This document shows, one piece after another, positions 1-8,796 of a stretch of DNA of 13,500 nt. The notes beneath the pieces are model-generated. The model worked only from the letters and a program-made list of their open reading frames with translations. It ran no database searches and had not been told where the DNA came from. Within the stretch, counting starts at the first letter, position 1; each line of letters begins with the position of its first letter. Location: the NCBI GenBank assembly GCA_012295275.1, contig CM022666.1, forward strand, positions 3,886,887 through 3,900,386, in the 5' to 3' direction. The position numbers were made by a program, and so were the translations under genes. Source of the stretch: Chrysomallon squamiferum. Taxonomy: Eukaryota > Mollusca > Gastropoda > Neomphalida > Peltospiridae.

Positions 1-8
1 AGGTGAGT
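1..8 (+). other. FIS1: FIS1 penultimate exon end and splice donor
   Basis: The window opens with AG|GTGAGT, a near-perfect splice donor. Positions 1-2 are the last two bases of the preceding FIS1 exon and the intron runs 3-337. The phase fits: the G at position 2 is the first base of the GAG codon finished at 338-339. Confidence 0.75.
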
Positions 9-12
9 ACAA

Positions 13-13
<1 letters not shown>

Positions 14-90
<77 letters not shown>
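14..90. repeat. Compound microsatellite (TG)26(GA)13 in the FIS1 last intron
   Basis: An uninterrupted TG dinucleotide run spans 14-65 and passes directly into a GA run at 65-90. It begins 11 bases after the GT of the intron donor, so the nascent transcript would carry a long UG tract next to the 5' splice site. Confidence 0.97.
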
Positions 91-337
91 TATTTACAGT
101 TTACCTATGTTCATTGAATTGTGTACTTAAATTATACAGTCATATTTGAATAACTTTGCTGCAAAGACTAAAACTGTAATATTTATTTATTTATCTATTG
201 TTTGTTTAAATTTGTTTCCAGTTATCATGTTGATTTGCATCTTTCATTTTGGAGGTGGTTTTTTTAACCCCAAAATTTGTTATTAATCATAACATTCGTA
301 CTGTTCTATAATTAATTTCATGCTGATCTGATTTCAG

Positions 338-435
338 AGGGATTGCTGGGAATGGCCATTGTAGGGGGCGCTGCTGTTGCACTTGGGGGACTGATTGGAC
401 TTGGCATAGCCGCAGCAAAAAATCTGAAACATTAG
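338..435 (+). CDS. FIS1: FIS1 last coding exon (mitochondrial fission 1 protein, C-terminal tail anchor)
   Basis: FIS1 is a small tail-anchored protein of the mitochondrial and peroxisomal outer membrane that helps recruit the fission machinery. After a TTTCAG acceptor at 332-337, this exon encodes GLLGMAIVGGAAVALGGLIG followed by LGIAAAKNLKH and a TAG stop at 433-435. This matches the FIS1 C-terminus, whose hallmark is G-L-x-G-M-A-I-V-G-G at the start of the single transmembrane helix, with a short basic tail (here K-N-L-K-H) facing the intermembrane space. The exon begins with two bases (AG) that complete a codon. Joined to the G at position 2 they give GAG (Glu), which sits where vertebrate FIS1 has Asp in K-K-D-G. 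Only the anchor lies in the window; the TPR-like cytosolic domain is to the left. The identification rests on the motif and is strong; the exact upstream structure is unseen. Confidence 0.9.
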
Positions 436-633
436 TTTTATAACTTTACAGCGACCAGTGAGAGGAAACTTGGGCTCGGTGATGGCAAAAATCATTGTCT
501 GAACGATTTTGTAATTTTAAACCCTAATATTTGAAGAAAAAAAAAAATTTAGAAGTTTAATTTGTATTTAAATATAACTTGAAATGAGAATTAACTTGTA
601 TTTAGTGACTTTTTGTTACTTATATACATTCAG

Positions 634-659
634 TTTTTTTTTTTTTTTTTTTTTTTTTT
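634..659. repeat. T26 homopolymer
   Basis: An uninterrupted run of 26 T in the FIS1 3'UTR region. It may be a retroposon tail on the minus strand, but no element is visible beside it. A shorter T run follows at about 719-732 and another at about 1696-1715. Confidence 0.95.
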
Positions 660-1795
660 ATCCTATTTGTTTCAAGCCTATTCAAGCAATAGAATTCTAA
701 ATGTATTGTTTGGTTGTTGTTTTTTTTTTTTTAATTAATTTATGTTTTTTCAAATTATATAATATTGCTCTGAACCTTAATATAAAATTACCATGACAAC
801 CCCATGCACTTAAATTAAGAATCTTTTAAAAAAAATTAAAAGAAATAAAAAGAAAACAATCCTAAAAATAGTGTCAGTGATTGTTTTACATTTAACATTG
901 CCAACTGTTGACTGTGTAAAAATAAAATTTAAATATAACAAAATTTAGAAATTGATATACTGTTAAAAGGGTTGTTTAACATGTAATGAAAACAATTCAC
1001 ACACTTCTCGTTAATTAATTTATTTATTCAACAGTGAACCTTTGTTTTATTTTATTTAATATCATTGTTTTAAATATTACTGTAATCACTTTATAATCTT
1101 AAGGTATTTATAAATTATTAATGTGCAATATATCTGTATATAGATGAGAATTTTGTTTCTCATAATATTCAGTAAACATGCAACTTTTATTTGATCTTTT
1201 TGTTACATATCTTTTTTTTTTTCTTTTTTTTTATATAACAACTGGGGATGGAGTAAGCTTTTTTCTTCTTTTTTTATGTTTTTGCTTTTCCTTGTTTTTC
1301 TATGTTTTGTTTGTTTTATTGTTTCAGAAACTTTTTAAGACATCATTAAAATTTAATTATATCAAAAAACAGAGAGATATCTTCCTCTCGTTCAGCTTTC
1401 AACATTAAATCTGTCTAGATTAAATGATTTTTAATTTATTTATTTATTGATTGATTTATTGATTTATTTATATATTTCTGAGTAATTGGTGTTTAATGTG
1501 TTTGAATCTCATAAGAAATCCTATCTATAATTTAAAAAAATATATATTGTTATTTGTTAATTGGCACCTACAGTCTCCAGAGTTTTACCTACAAAGTGAA
1601 GCATTAATATTACCATAAGTAAAGGTTTTAGCATTGGTGAATTAATATTTACTGTTAATCAAATTCCAAGTCAAACTTATGATTAGCAGCAGGTGTTTTT
1701 TTTTTTTTTTTTTTTAATCTTAATTAACCAATCACAGAGCACCTGTTAGAACTGGATAGTATTTACATATGACAGCACCTGTATCTGTTTGTCAG

Positions 1796-1801
1796 AATAA
1801 A
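1796..1801 (+). terminator. Poly(A) signal AATAAA, candidate intermediate FIS1 site
   Basis: AATAAA is followed by TTTTGATGTGCAG and TGTGAAAATGTTGTC, a G/T-rich downstream context. It would give a 3'UTR of about 1.4 kb. Confidence 0.35.
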
Positions 1802-2821
1802 ATTTTGATGTGCAGTCAAGCCTGTGAAAATGTTGTCAGTCATCAATTTTATATCTCATTTTATTCTGAAATTAACTGAGGTAGATATATTGTATTAGAC
1901 ATAATGCAAAAATATCTGTAACAGAAATAATTGTATGTGGGTAATATTTATACATTATAATTGTTTTATTCAGTAAAATTAGCAAAATATGATAAATGCA
2001 AAAAGGGTTAACAAAACATTTTATTTTACTTATTTTGATTGATTTCACAGATTATTATCATGATTTTTTGACTGCTTGTACAATGATCTTACATGTATGA
2101 TTTTGTCCACACTTGTATATATTTTTATCAGATAGTGTAAATAGGTGTATATCACTCTAAATTATGACAAAGAATGTATAGGATATTCATGCCTGAATTT
2201 TTAATTTAAATTAGAAGATATTTGGTGTGCATTCCATTTATCAAAAAATAAAGTTGATAATGCTTAAAATTCACTCAGAATAATTTTATGTATTTATTTA
2301 TTTATATATCTATTTTTCTCTCTCTCTTTATCTGTAATATTATTTAATAAACTAAAATGCTTGGGACCAGAATGATTTATTTCCAAGTAATAAAAATACA
2401 TTTGTTTCAATAATAAAACTTATACATTGTTGCAAGTTAGTTTTGTACAGTTACTAATTTTTATATATGTTTTAACAAATTTTGTGTAGACTCTGCCACC
2501 AGTTTGTAAAAGTTTTGAAATTTCAGATATGGAATGTTTAGTCTATAATATTGTCAAATGTGTCAGTGTAGACAATTATGTATGTTTATCTTGATACACA
2601 AGTTACACAAGGCTAGTCCATTTGTGAAGTGTATAATAAACTTTATAATTCATGTATGTAAAAATTTTGGGAGGAGTTTTTGTTCATATATATATATAAA
2701 TGTATTGTTTGGTTTGTTTGTTAGTTAGATGCTACAAAGTAGTTATAAATCTCACAAATATAATATGATTAAGATTTATCAAATGTTTTTTAAAAATACC
2801 ACTATTAAAGATTCAGTAATT

Positions 2822-2850
2822 CATAATTAATTACATTTTGATTAATTATG
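2822..2850. repeat. Inverted repeat, 10-bp perfect arms
   Basis: CATAATTAAT (2822-2831) and ATTAATTATG (2841-2850) are exact reverse complements around a 9-base spacer. If the long FIS1 3'UTR is used this would fold as an A/U stem-loop. Confidence 0.8.
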
Positions 2851-3032
2851 TCATTCATATATCAGGAATGATACTTTTAAAATTAATAAAAGTTTATGGT
2901 TTCTTTCACAAAACAATTAATTAATGTAAAACAGAGACATTATTTATATGACCAGCCATGATGAATTCATTTGACAGCAACTCTAATGTAGGTGCTTTGT
3001 TTGTAACATAAACCTAAGTGATGTAATCATTC

Positions 3033-3038
3033 AATAAA
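3033..3038 (+). terminator. Poly(A) signal AATAAA, candidate distal FIS1 site
   Basis: AATAAA is followed by TTGTGATG and then a CCTTTTTGTTTTTATTTT stretch at 3061-3078, a good G/U- and U-rich downstream element. It is the last well-formed plus-strand signal before the convergent MIS12 gene. Confidence 0.4.
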
Positions 3039-3060
3039 GAAATTGTGATGATCATCATCA

Positions 3061-4440
3061 TCCTTTTTGTTTTTATTTTATATCAGTTCACATTAATTGG
3101 ATCAAATAAGCAAAAAACAAATTAGTTTAGGGGGCTAGCCCAGGAAGTGAAGGATATCAGTACTCGTTAGGCCACGGTTGCTCTCTTTGCTAGATGGCCA
3201 GGTTGAAGAAATGACTTCTTGTTAGGTTGTGCTATGTAGACTAAATTCTTAAGCTGTTTCTGGACCCTTACAGTGGAGAAAATTGAACGGAACAGTTTCA
3301 GTTGTACTGTTGAAAGTGTCTGATGGACAATTTACGTTTTAAATTCTATTTTAGTAGTTTTCAGGATCAATTAGCCTTTGTGCACTTACATCTGGGACTT
3401 TTTCATTATTAAAAAATAAACAGGTTTTTTTCCCGCTGTAAAGACCTGTATGTGATTACTTGGTCTAACAGTCTATGAATCATTAAGTTTTCTTCTCATA
3501 TCATATTATGAATATTTATGATGATGTCTTTTAGAAATTAGTATTTGTGGAATAAGAAAATATTCAATGAATTAACAAGTTTTCTTCTCATATCATTATA
3601 ATATAACTAAGTATGATTTACCATACAAATATAAATCCTTAGAAATCACAATATTGACTTTGCAGTATATATATTGATAATCAGTTTGAACAGAATCTCT
3701 AGTATATCAAATCATGTTTTTGTCAGACCAGTACAAAGCCTATATGTTGTCAGTTAAATAAAAGTAAAAATTTAAATTCCCAATGCATGCATCAATGATA
3801 GTTTATAAATTATCATTAGCATCTACTTATTCTTGTGGAGCTCTGGCTAGAACTAGAAAAAACCTAAACAAAAGAGCATCCTCTTTAATATTTATTGCTT
3901 ATAAAAGAATAATTTTAATTGTTTTTTAAAATGTTCTCTTCTGTGTACAGATATTGTACAGTTTGTGTTTAGCTGATATATGAATGTGTTAGATGTATTA
4001 GATCTTTCATGATTATTTTTATCATCTGACATGGTCTCTCTATATATAGATGACATAAGATGTAAGATCTTATTCCTACATTTCGTAATTAATATATCAA
4101 ACATTTTTATCATCCCAACAAGAAGACTCGTGATTTTTCACAAATCTTTTCCGTTTTAATATAGTGTCCTTTACAAGATGCACTGTAATCTTATTAACTG
4201 CACCCACATTCTGAATATGGATTAAACATTAGTCTTGTAAACAAAACAATTTAATAATAGTAAAGTCTAAAAAATAAAAACAAGAATAACACAATTCCAT
4301 GACAAATATCTTGAATTTCTTTTGTGCTTTTCAAATTTTTATTATTATTATACATAATGTCATAAGTTGAGTATGAAATAATGTCATTTAGGATCAGGAA
4401 ATAGCAGCTTCTGTATCTCTTTACAGGCTTGTCGTATACT
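3061..4440. other. Non-coding interval between convergent FIS1 and MIS12
   Basis: No exon with supporting splice sites and homology was seen on either strand. It contains a palindrome GGGCTAGCCC (3132-3141), a hairpin with ACAGGTTTTT (3420-3429) and AAAGACCTGT (3440-3449), and a 20-bp direct repeat at 3485 and 3577. The block around 3125-3300 is less AT-rich than its surroundings. On the minus strand it includes TGGCCTAACGAG, which resembles a tRNA A box, so it may be a decayed SINE piece, but no B box was found. Confidence 0.5.
3485..3596. repeat. 20-bp perfect direct repeat, 92 bp apart
   Basis: AAGTTTTCTTCTCATATCAT occurs at 3485-3504 and again at 3577-3596. The flanks resemble each other only weakly, so this is a small decayed tandem duplication or possibly a target-site-like repeat. 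Confidence 0.85.
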
Positions 4441-4447
4441 GCCATAC

Positions 4448-4453
4448 TTTATT
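4448..4453 (-). terminator. Poly(A) signal AATAAA for MIS12
   Basis: On the minus strand AATAAA lies about 280 bases after the MIS12 stop codon at 4732-4734, giving a short 3'UTR. A second AATAAA lies at 4338-4343 and an ATTAAA near 4249-4256, which could serve as distal alternatives. Confidence 0.5.
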
Positions 4454-4731
4454 ACTGGGAAAGTTAGTGTATGGTAACAAAAGAAATGATCAAAATAGTT
4501 TTTACACAAGACAATATCAATACTTAACATTAATCTTCAACAGATAAAGACTGTTTGGCAGACACTTTACCAAGATAAAAACAAAATGTTCAGTTTAAAC
4601 TGTATACAAAATGCAGTGGTTTTAGGTTTCGCTTATCCATAACATTATTGGTGCAATTTTTACAGATCTGTTCAGATTTATGAAAGAGCAAATGAAAATT
4701 TCCAATTTCTGTCAAACAATCTGCATAACTT

Positions 4732-4785
4732 TCAGATTAGATCATCATCCAGCTTGCATTTTTTGGCCTGTGTCTCCACGAAAGA
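4732..4785 (-). CDS. MIS12: MIS12 coding exon 7, small terminal exon (residues 232-248)
   Basis: After TTATTTTACAG, 17 codons read SFVETQAKKCKLDDDLI and then TGA. The phase-0 junction with exon 6 keeps the frame. VETQAKKCKL lines up with VEKESKRLKI at the human C-terminus, which is why I accept so small an exon. A poly(A) signal follows about 280 bases later. Confidence 0.75.
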   Translation of the reverse strand, partial: SFVETQAKKCKLDDDLI

Positions 4786-7700
4786 CTGTAAAATAATAAT
4801 AATGACGATATTAATATCAGCAGTAACAATAAAAATAAAATAATGAATGTTTAATGACTTCCCAGCATGAAAAATGGATCGACTGTTGGGTGTCAAGTAA
4901 AAGGTATAGAAGTTATTCATATCAAATTAAATAGTAAAATAATTACAGAATGTTCAAAATTTTTTAAAGAGCTGTACTAAATATCAATAATATTTATATA
5001 AAAAAAATAACAAAAGCAACCATGATAATGTTATTATAATTATAATAATAATAATAATAATAATAATAAACAGCCATAATGATATTCTAATAACTAACAA
5101 TAGCAAAAATTACAAAAACAACAGAAAAACTATTATAAAAATAAAAATCATAATAGGCAGCCCCTTCTCTCTTTTTGTTTGTTTAAATAAATTTTACAAA
5201 GATAACAGAAACAGCAAATACAAACAGCCTTTAAACAAGTAGCAGTAGATTATCCAACAGCTGCTTTAAGAATATCATAAAACTGATTGTAAACATTCTT
5301 AATGCAATAATAATATGATTGGCAAAACGTTACCTTCATGAAAGATACAACCATTAAGCGAATAATTTCTTTTCAACTGAAAGTTCAAAAATGATAATAA
5401 ATTAAATTATTTCTTCACCTCTGATTTGATTTCGTTTAATTCACTTTGTATTTCTCTTATATCTTTTATTAATGTGTTTAGCTGACTGGTACAATGGATC
5501 AGAGAATCCTTCAGATCTGAAACTGAAAAAAAAAAAAAAAAATAAGAAAAATATTATTTTTCAGTTCTGTTCATACTAAACATAATTTTACACCAATTTT
5601 AAAGTACAGTTTACAATCGAGTTTCTGGACATAATAATCTGAAACATCTTCTACACTGGATAAAATTAAGATATTGTATTTCAAATTCATTAAAGTTGAA
5701 ATTCATTTTCTGATTTAATTGACATAGCCTATATTAATAAACTTGTACTATTTACAGTAATGTGTTTTATTTAATCATTTAATTTACGTTTTCAAACAAT
5801 GCATTATACTTGAGACAGGAGTAATAAATATTAGCTCTTTAGAGGTTTTTTTTTTTTTTAATGATTATTATGCAACTTCTTTTGTTCTCAAAAAATTAAT
5901 AATACAAAAAGGCTTTTGAATTATTGGGTTCCAGAAATCTGTCCTACATGGCTGTAACTAGACTTTTTGAAATGTGGAAAAATACTTAATTGCCAAGTCA
6001 GTTATGTCTTTCATCACAACGATGTTAGTAGACTTTAAACATAACCGTAGATATAAATGAATTCATTCAGTGGAATAGAGATTTAGAATTTAATTTTTTA
6101 AAATAAATCTTTGTATATATATATATAAAAAAAAAAATTCTGTATGAGGCATTTGCCTCAATGTAGTTCCAGCCATGGTGTACTTGCATAAAAAAAAACT
6201 TGTCTACCTCATTGATCATATACCTGAAATATTATCTTTAACTCATAAATCAATCATAAAAATCATAATAATTACTAAAATAACTGAACTATGAAAGATT
6301 GTATTTAATAAGCCTCCAAACCATGGCTGTGATAAAAATCATTATTTATTAGGCTTTCATGCAGCAAGTCCAAGAGATGATGAATTTATTGGTTAAATAC
6401 TTCATATGCACTGACTCATTGAAAAAACACCATGCTTTTAATATGGGAAAATGGACATTTTTTTAAATGATGTCTGAATTAGAAAATATACTACTGGCAC
6501 AGGATATTTTATATATATATGCCTACCCATAGATAGGGAAAAAAACACAATCCACAGTCGTAAAGCACTAGTTGGAAAGGGCAGGATTTGATCCTGAAAT
6601 CCATTACACCTTAGGCAAGTGTGTTACCTTTGACATAAATTTTTATTAGAATTCCTTTTTTTCTTCTAAAAATTGACTATTTTAATGATTTTAAAACAGA
6701 AATAAACCACTTACTGCCAGCCGTACGAACAATGCTTCTCAAGGTTTTCATTTTTTTGAGCATGTTGCTAATTTTGGCCTGTGCTTGATCAGTTTCCCTG
6801 ATGTCATTTGCAATGCACATGTTTGCATATTTCACCTAGACAGAAAAACATTAAAAAAAAAAATTTAAAAAATGTGTGGTTGGTGATTGAATATGTAATA
6901 ACTCAAAGTTGAATATCTCCACAACTGAACTTAATAACTGAAATCTTTTTCTTTGTTTTTTTATTTCTTTTGCATTTTCTCTTAATTTAGCTAAATAAAA
7001 ACATAATATTTTTTTCAAATGTGTCCGTCATCCAGAATTTTCCTGTGCACAATCACATACAAGTACCTTTCACCAGTTTCATTTCTAAGCACAATTAAGA
7101 AAAATTCAGAAACTTACGGCCATGATTTTGTTCCTTAGTTCTTCCACTTCTTTGTCAAGTGCATGCATCTCTTTTCCAGTGACAGGTTGAGTCACCTGTA
7201 TCTTGTCTTCAGGTAACACAATGTTATGTGGGATGTGGAAAATATTTTCATCCAGGTAAATCTGTAAGACACATATAACAATCAATTTATATATATAGTC
7301 AACAAGCATTGATCAATACATTATTATGTAACATATTTACAGATACATACATATAAATACATAAATATTCATGCACACATGCATGCTAACGAAATATACA
7401 CAAGAAGCGTGGATTTGTGAAACGAAACTTCTGGAACTTGCACAGATAATTTACTTTGCTGGATTTTGGGTGGGTTTTTTTCAGTCCTACACTGAAAGCA
7501 CTCTCTTTTCATAACCTTGTTTCTTCAATTTAATATAATTAGCAAAGTGGCTTTGGTTTAAACTGTAATTTAATAAAACATTAAAATCAAATTCAAAATA
7601 AGCAGGTTGACAACCTTTTTGTGTTAAATAAAAACATACTCTAAAACTGAATTCCAAAGAAAACCAAATTTAAATCTTACCTCCAACTTGTCAAAGGCTC

Positions 7701-8790
7701 TGTCAATTGTTTTAACAACATGAGGTTTTAATCTAGACATCGCTCCTTCAATTTCATTTTTAGGCATTATATCATGACACTATATAAAAAAAATAAGAAA
7801 ACAATAAATGTATTTGTTTTCTTTCAAATAAACTTATAAAGGCACCGATTTTCTGTTTAAGTATTTTAAAAATTATATTCAGGAGTTTTATTTGGCGTTT
7901 TCTCTCCAGTTTAATATAAATTAAAAGTTCAAACTGCAATATCAAACTGTTTTATTTTTTATTTTATTTACTTTTTTAAATCTAGGAATTACAACCAGTT
8001 TTAAAAAAATGCATCGTAGTATCATACTGATGTCATTGTTGAGTAATTATTATTTTTATCAAATCTACAAGGATCATAACTAATCAATCATGTAACAAAC
8101 CACCTCTGTGTATTTATTATTTTCAATAAAGCCAAGCTTATGAAAAATAAAAAGCACAAAGGAACAAACATTTTCTTATAAAATATATACCTCTTCTTGC
8201 ATTACAGATTCAACAGTAGCTATAGCTTCAAAAATATATTCACTAACAGCATTGTAGACTGAAATTAAATTATTAAAATTAGATTTTAATATTATTATCA
8301 ACAAGACATATATTAAATAAATTTAAATAATAATAATAAGAAGAAGAAGAAGAAGAAGAAAGAATTTATGAGAAATAAACAAATGTGAAATATTTCCTTT
8401 ATCAGATAAAATAAAATTAAGTAAGAAATAATGACTATTTTATAAAGAAATGAAAGCAGAGACCAAGCCTAGGACGGAAAATACTCCAAAAGACATTCCG
8501 AAAAGGATTGATCTAACAACCAATGTGACCTCGGACGAGTGCACTATTGATAATTGAGTATTGTCAAAATCGAAAATGTATTTAGTTATTTACTTATTAT
8601 GTAGCTCGTTTACTGTTCTTCACGAACACTTACTTCCATTATAGAAGGATTTAGGCGTGAAACCTAAATACTGAGTTTCATAAACTGCATTATCATCTGC
8701 CGTTTCTTTAGTCTCCTCTTGAACTGAATTTTCATCTGTAACTGACGACAGTGATGTGAAATTGCTGTAGGCACTGTTATTCGCCGACAT
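4732..8790 (-). CDS. MIS12: MIS12, kinetochore Mis12-complex subunit; complete gene, seven coding exons
   Basis: MIS12 is a subunit of the four-protein Mis12 complex (with PMF1/NNF1, DSN1 and NSL1), which links CENP-C at the inner kinetochore to NDC80 and KNL1. Coding exons on the minus strand are 8634-8790, 8191-8258, 7681-7779, 7118-7261, 6715-6835, 5419-5522 and 4732-4785. All introns are GT-AG and phases match, giving 248 aa against about 205 in human. Family features seen: the head motif YETQYLGFTPKSF (residues 37-49, human-like YEAQFFGFTP), the helix YNAVSEYIFEAIATVE (54-69), the hallmark IPHNIVLPEDK (118-128, like IPSNILLPEDK), long coiled coils (about 133-230) and a basic C-terminal VETQAKKCKL (234-243, like VEKESKRLKI). 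The N-terminus has about 29 extra residues, acidic and Ser/Thr-rich. An in-frame upstream ATG in the leader exon (8909-8911) could add M-E-P-K. Identification is strong; the last exon and exact start are inferred. Confidence 0.93.
5043..5070. repeat. (TAA)9 microsatellite in MIS12 intron 6
   Basis: Nine perfect TAA units lie inside the 633-nt last intron of MIS12, with looser AAT-rich sequence on both sides. Confidence 0.95.
5419..5522 (-). CDS. MIS12: MIS12 coding exon 6 (residues 197-231)
   Basis: The acceptor is a run of 17 T followed by CAG. The peptide starts ISDLKDSLIHCTSQLNTLIK and ends NEIKSE, matching human TSDFRESLVSLVQNSRKLQN. I end the exon at GAG|GTGAAG because the next exon continues the homology. 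If that donor is not used, the frame runs only three more codons (V-K-K) to TAA at 5407-5409. Confidence 0.85.
5523..5542 (-). promoter_or_regulatory. T17 polypyrimidine tract and tandem acceptors of MIS12 exon 6
   Basis: Read on the minus strand, 17 T (5526-5542) run into CAG|TTTCAG|ATC. The first AG (5523-5524) fits the conserved ISDLKD. Use of the second, six bases further, would also keep frame and replace I-S-D with N. Confidence 0.7.
6145..6160. repeat. Near-perfect 16-bp palindrome TGAGGCA-TT-TGCCTCA
   Basis: Two exact 7-bp reverse-complement arms flank a two-base centre, in MIS12 intron 5. It is G+C-richer than its surroundings. Confidence 0.85.
6555..6635 (-). mobile_element. tRNA-derived SINE-like fragment in MIS12 intron 5
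   Basis: On the minus strand GGATCAAATCC (6584-6594) matches 9 of 11 positions of a Pol III B box. It sits in a T-arm-like fold with stem CAGG/CCTG around the seven-base loop ATCAAAT. Upstream, TTGCCTAAGGT (6608-6618) resembles an A box. The A-to-B spacing is shorter than in a tRNA, so this is a deleted relic and not a tRNA gene. No A-rich tail or target duplication was defined; the boundaries are approximate. Confidence 0.45.
6715..6835 (-). CDS. MIS12: MIS12 coding exon 5 (residues 157-196)
   Basis: The acceptor is TTCTGTCTAG and the donor GGC A|GTAAGTG (phase 1). It begins VKYANMCIANDIRETDQAQA and ends KTLRSIVRTAG, an alpha-helical coiled-coil stretch corresponding to the middle of human MIS12. 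The start of the stretch is only moderately conserved. Confidence 0.85.
7118..7261 (-). CDS. MIS12: MIS12 coding exon 4 (residues 109-156)
   Basis: The acceptor is GTCTTACAG and the donor GCC|GTAAGT, 48 codons. It carries the family hallmark IFHIPHNIVLPEDK and then the start of the coiled coil (EMHALDKEVEELRNKIMA). This exon alone identifies the gene. The open frame runs into intron on both sides (7106-7309), but those extensions are not coding. Confidence 0.93.
7320..7395. repeat. Degenerate ACAT/ATAC tract in MIS12 intron 3
   Basis: Loosely periodic tetranucleotide sequence (ACATACATA, TAAATACATAAATA, GCACACATGCATGC), similar to the tracts at 9620-9740. Confidence 0.6.
7681..7779 (-). CDS. 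MIS12: MIS12 coding exon 3 (residues 76-108)
   Basis: The acceptor is TATATAG and the donor GAG|GTAAGA, 33 codons, both phases 0. The peptide begins CHDIMPKNEI and ends IDRAFDKLE, aligning with the human stretch CDISPVQI...HFDNLFSKME. Confidence 0.88.
8191..8258 (-). CDS. MIS12: MIS12 coding exon 2 (residues 53-75)
   Basis: The acceptor is AATTTCAG and the donor GAG|GTATAT (phase 0). It encodes IYNAVSEYIFEAIATVESVM and then QEE, aligning with the first long helix of human MIS12 (YIAFQDYLFEVMQAVEQVI). Confidence 0.88.
8327..8364. repeat. (AAT)n then (AAG)8 microsatellite in MIS12 intron 1
   Basis: A short AAT run passes into AAG repeats at 8338-8361. On the MIS12 transcript this is a (CUU)n pyrimidine tract about 80 nt before the exon 2 acceptor. 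Confidence 0.9.
8634..8790 (-). CDS. MIS12: MIS12 coding exon 1 (residues 1-52)
   Basis: It starts at ATG 8790-8788 with A at -3 (CCCAAAATGT) and ends GGA A|GTAAGTG (phase 1). It encodes a poorly conserved, acidic Ser/Thr-rich leader (including SVTDENSVQEETKETADDN) followed by the conserved YETQYLGFTPKSF, the N-terminal head of Mis12. Confidence 0.9.
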
Positions 8791-8796
8791 TTTGGG

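Larger units (their letters stand above)
436..3060 (+). other. FIS1: Probable long FIS1 3'UTR with serial poly(A) signals
   Basis: No plausible coding exon was found after the FIS1 stop. AATAAA hexamers on the plus strand occur at 844, 921, 1796, 2247, 2346, 2389, 2635 and 3033. The sites at 1796, 2635 and 3033 are followed within about 40 bases by G/T- or T-rich stretches, as expected downstream of cleavage sites. The stretch also holds poly-T runs, ATTT-type low complexity (about 1430-1478, 2286-2320) and a 10-bp-arm hairpin at 2822-2850. Which signal is used cannot be read from sequence, and in such AT-rich DNA several hexamers will be chance. The right boundary assumes use of the 3033 signal. 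Confidence 0.4.

Noticed and set aside
1178-1408. 76-codon Phe/Leu-rich plus-strand open frame
   Set aside because: It is poly-T-derived sequence in the FIS1 3'UTR region with no domain, splice or codon signal.
3420-3449. Hairpin followed by T run, like a bacterial terminator
   Set aside because: Eukaryotic context, and the T-rich part lies in the stem and loop with no run after it; no transcription unit fits.
3892-4113. 73-codon minus-strand open frame
   Set aside because: Lys/Asn/Ile-rich chance frame with no recognisable motif and no supporting splice sites.
4251-4445. 64-codon minus-strand open frame
   Set aside because: Falls in the MIS12 3' end; its composition follows AT-rich DNA and it has no homology.
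6570-6640. A functional tRNA gene
   Set aside because: Only a T-arm-like fold and a poor A box are present; spacing is too short and no acceptor stem forms.
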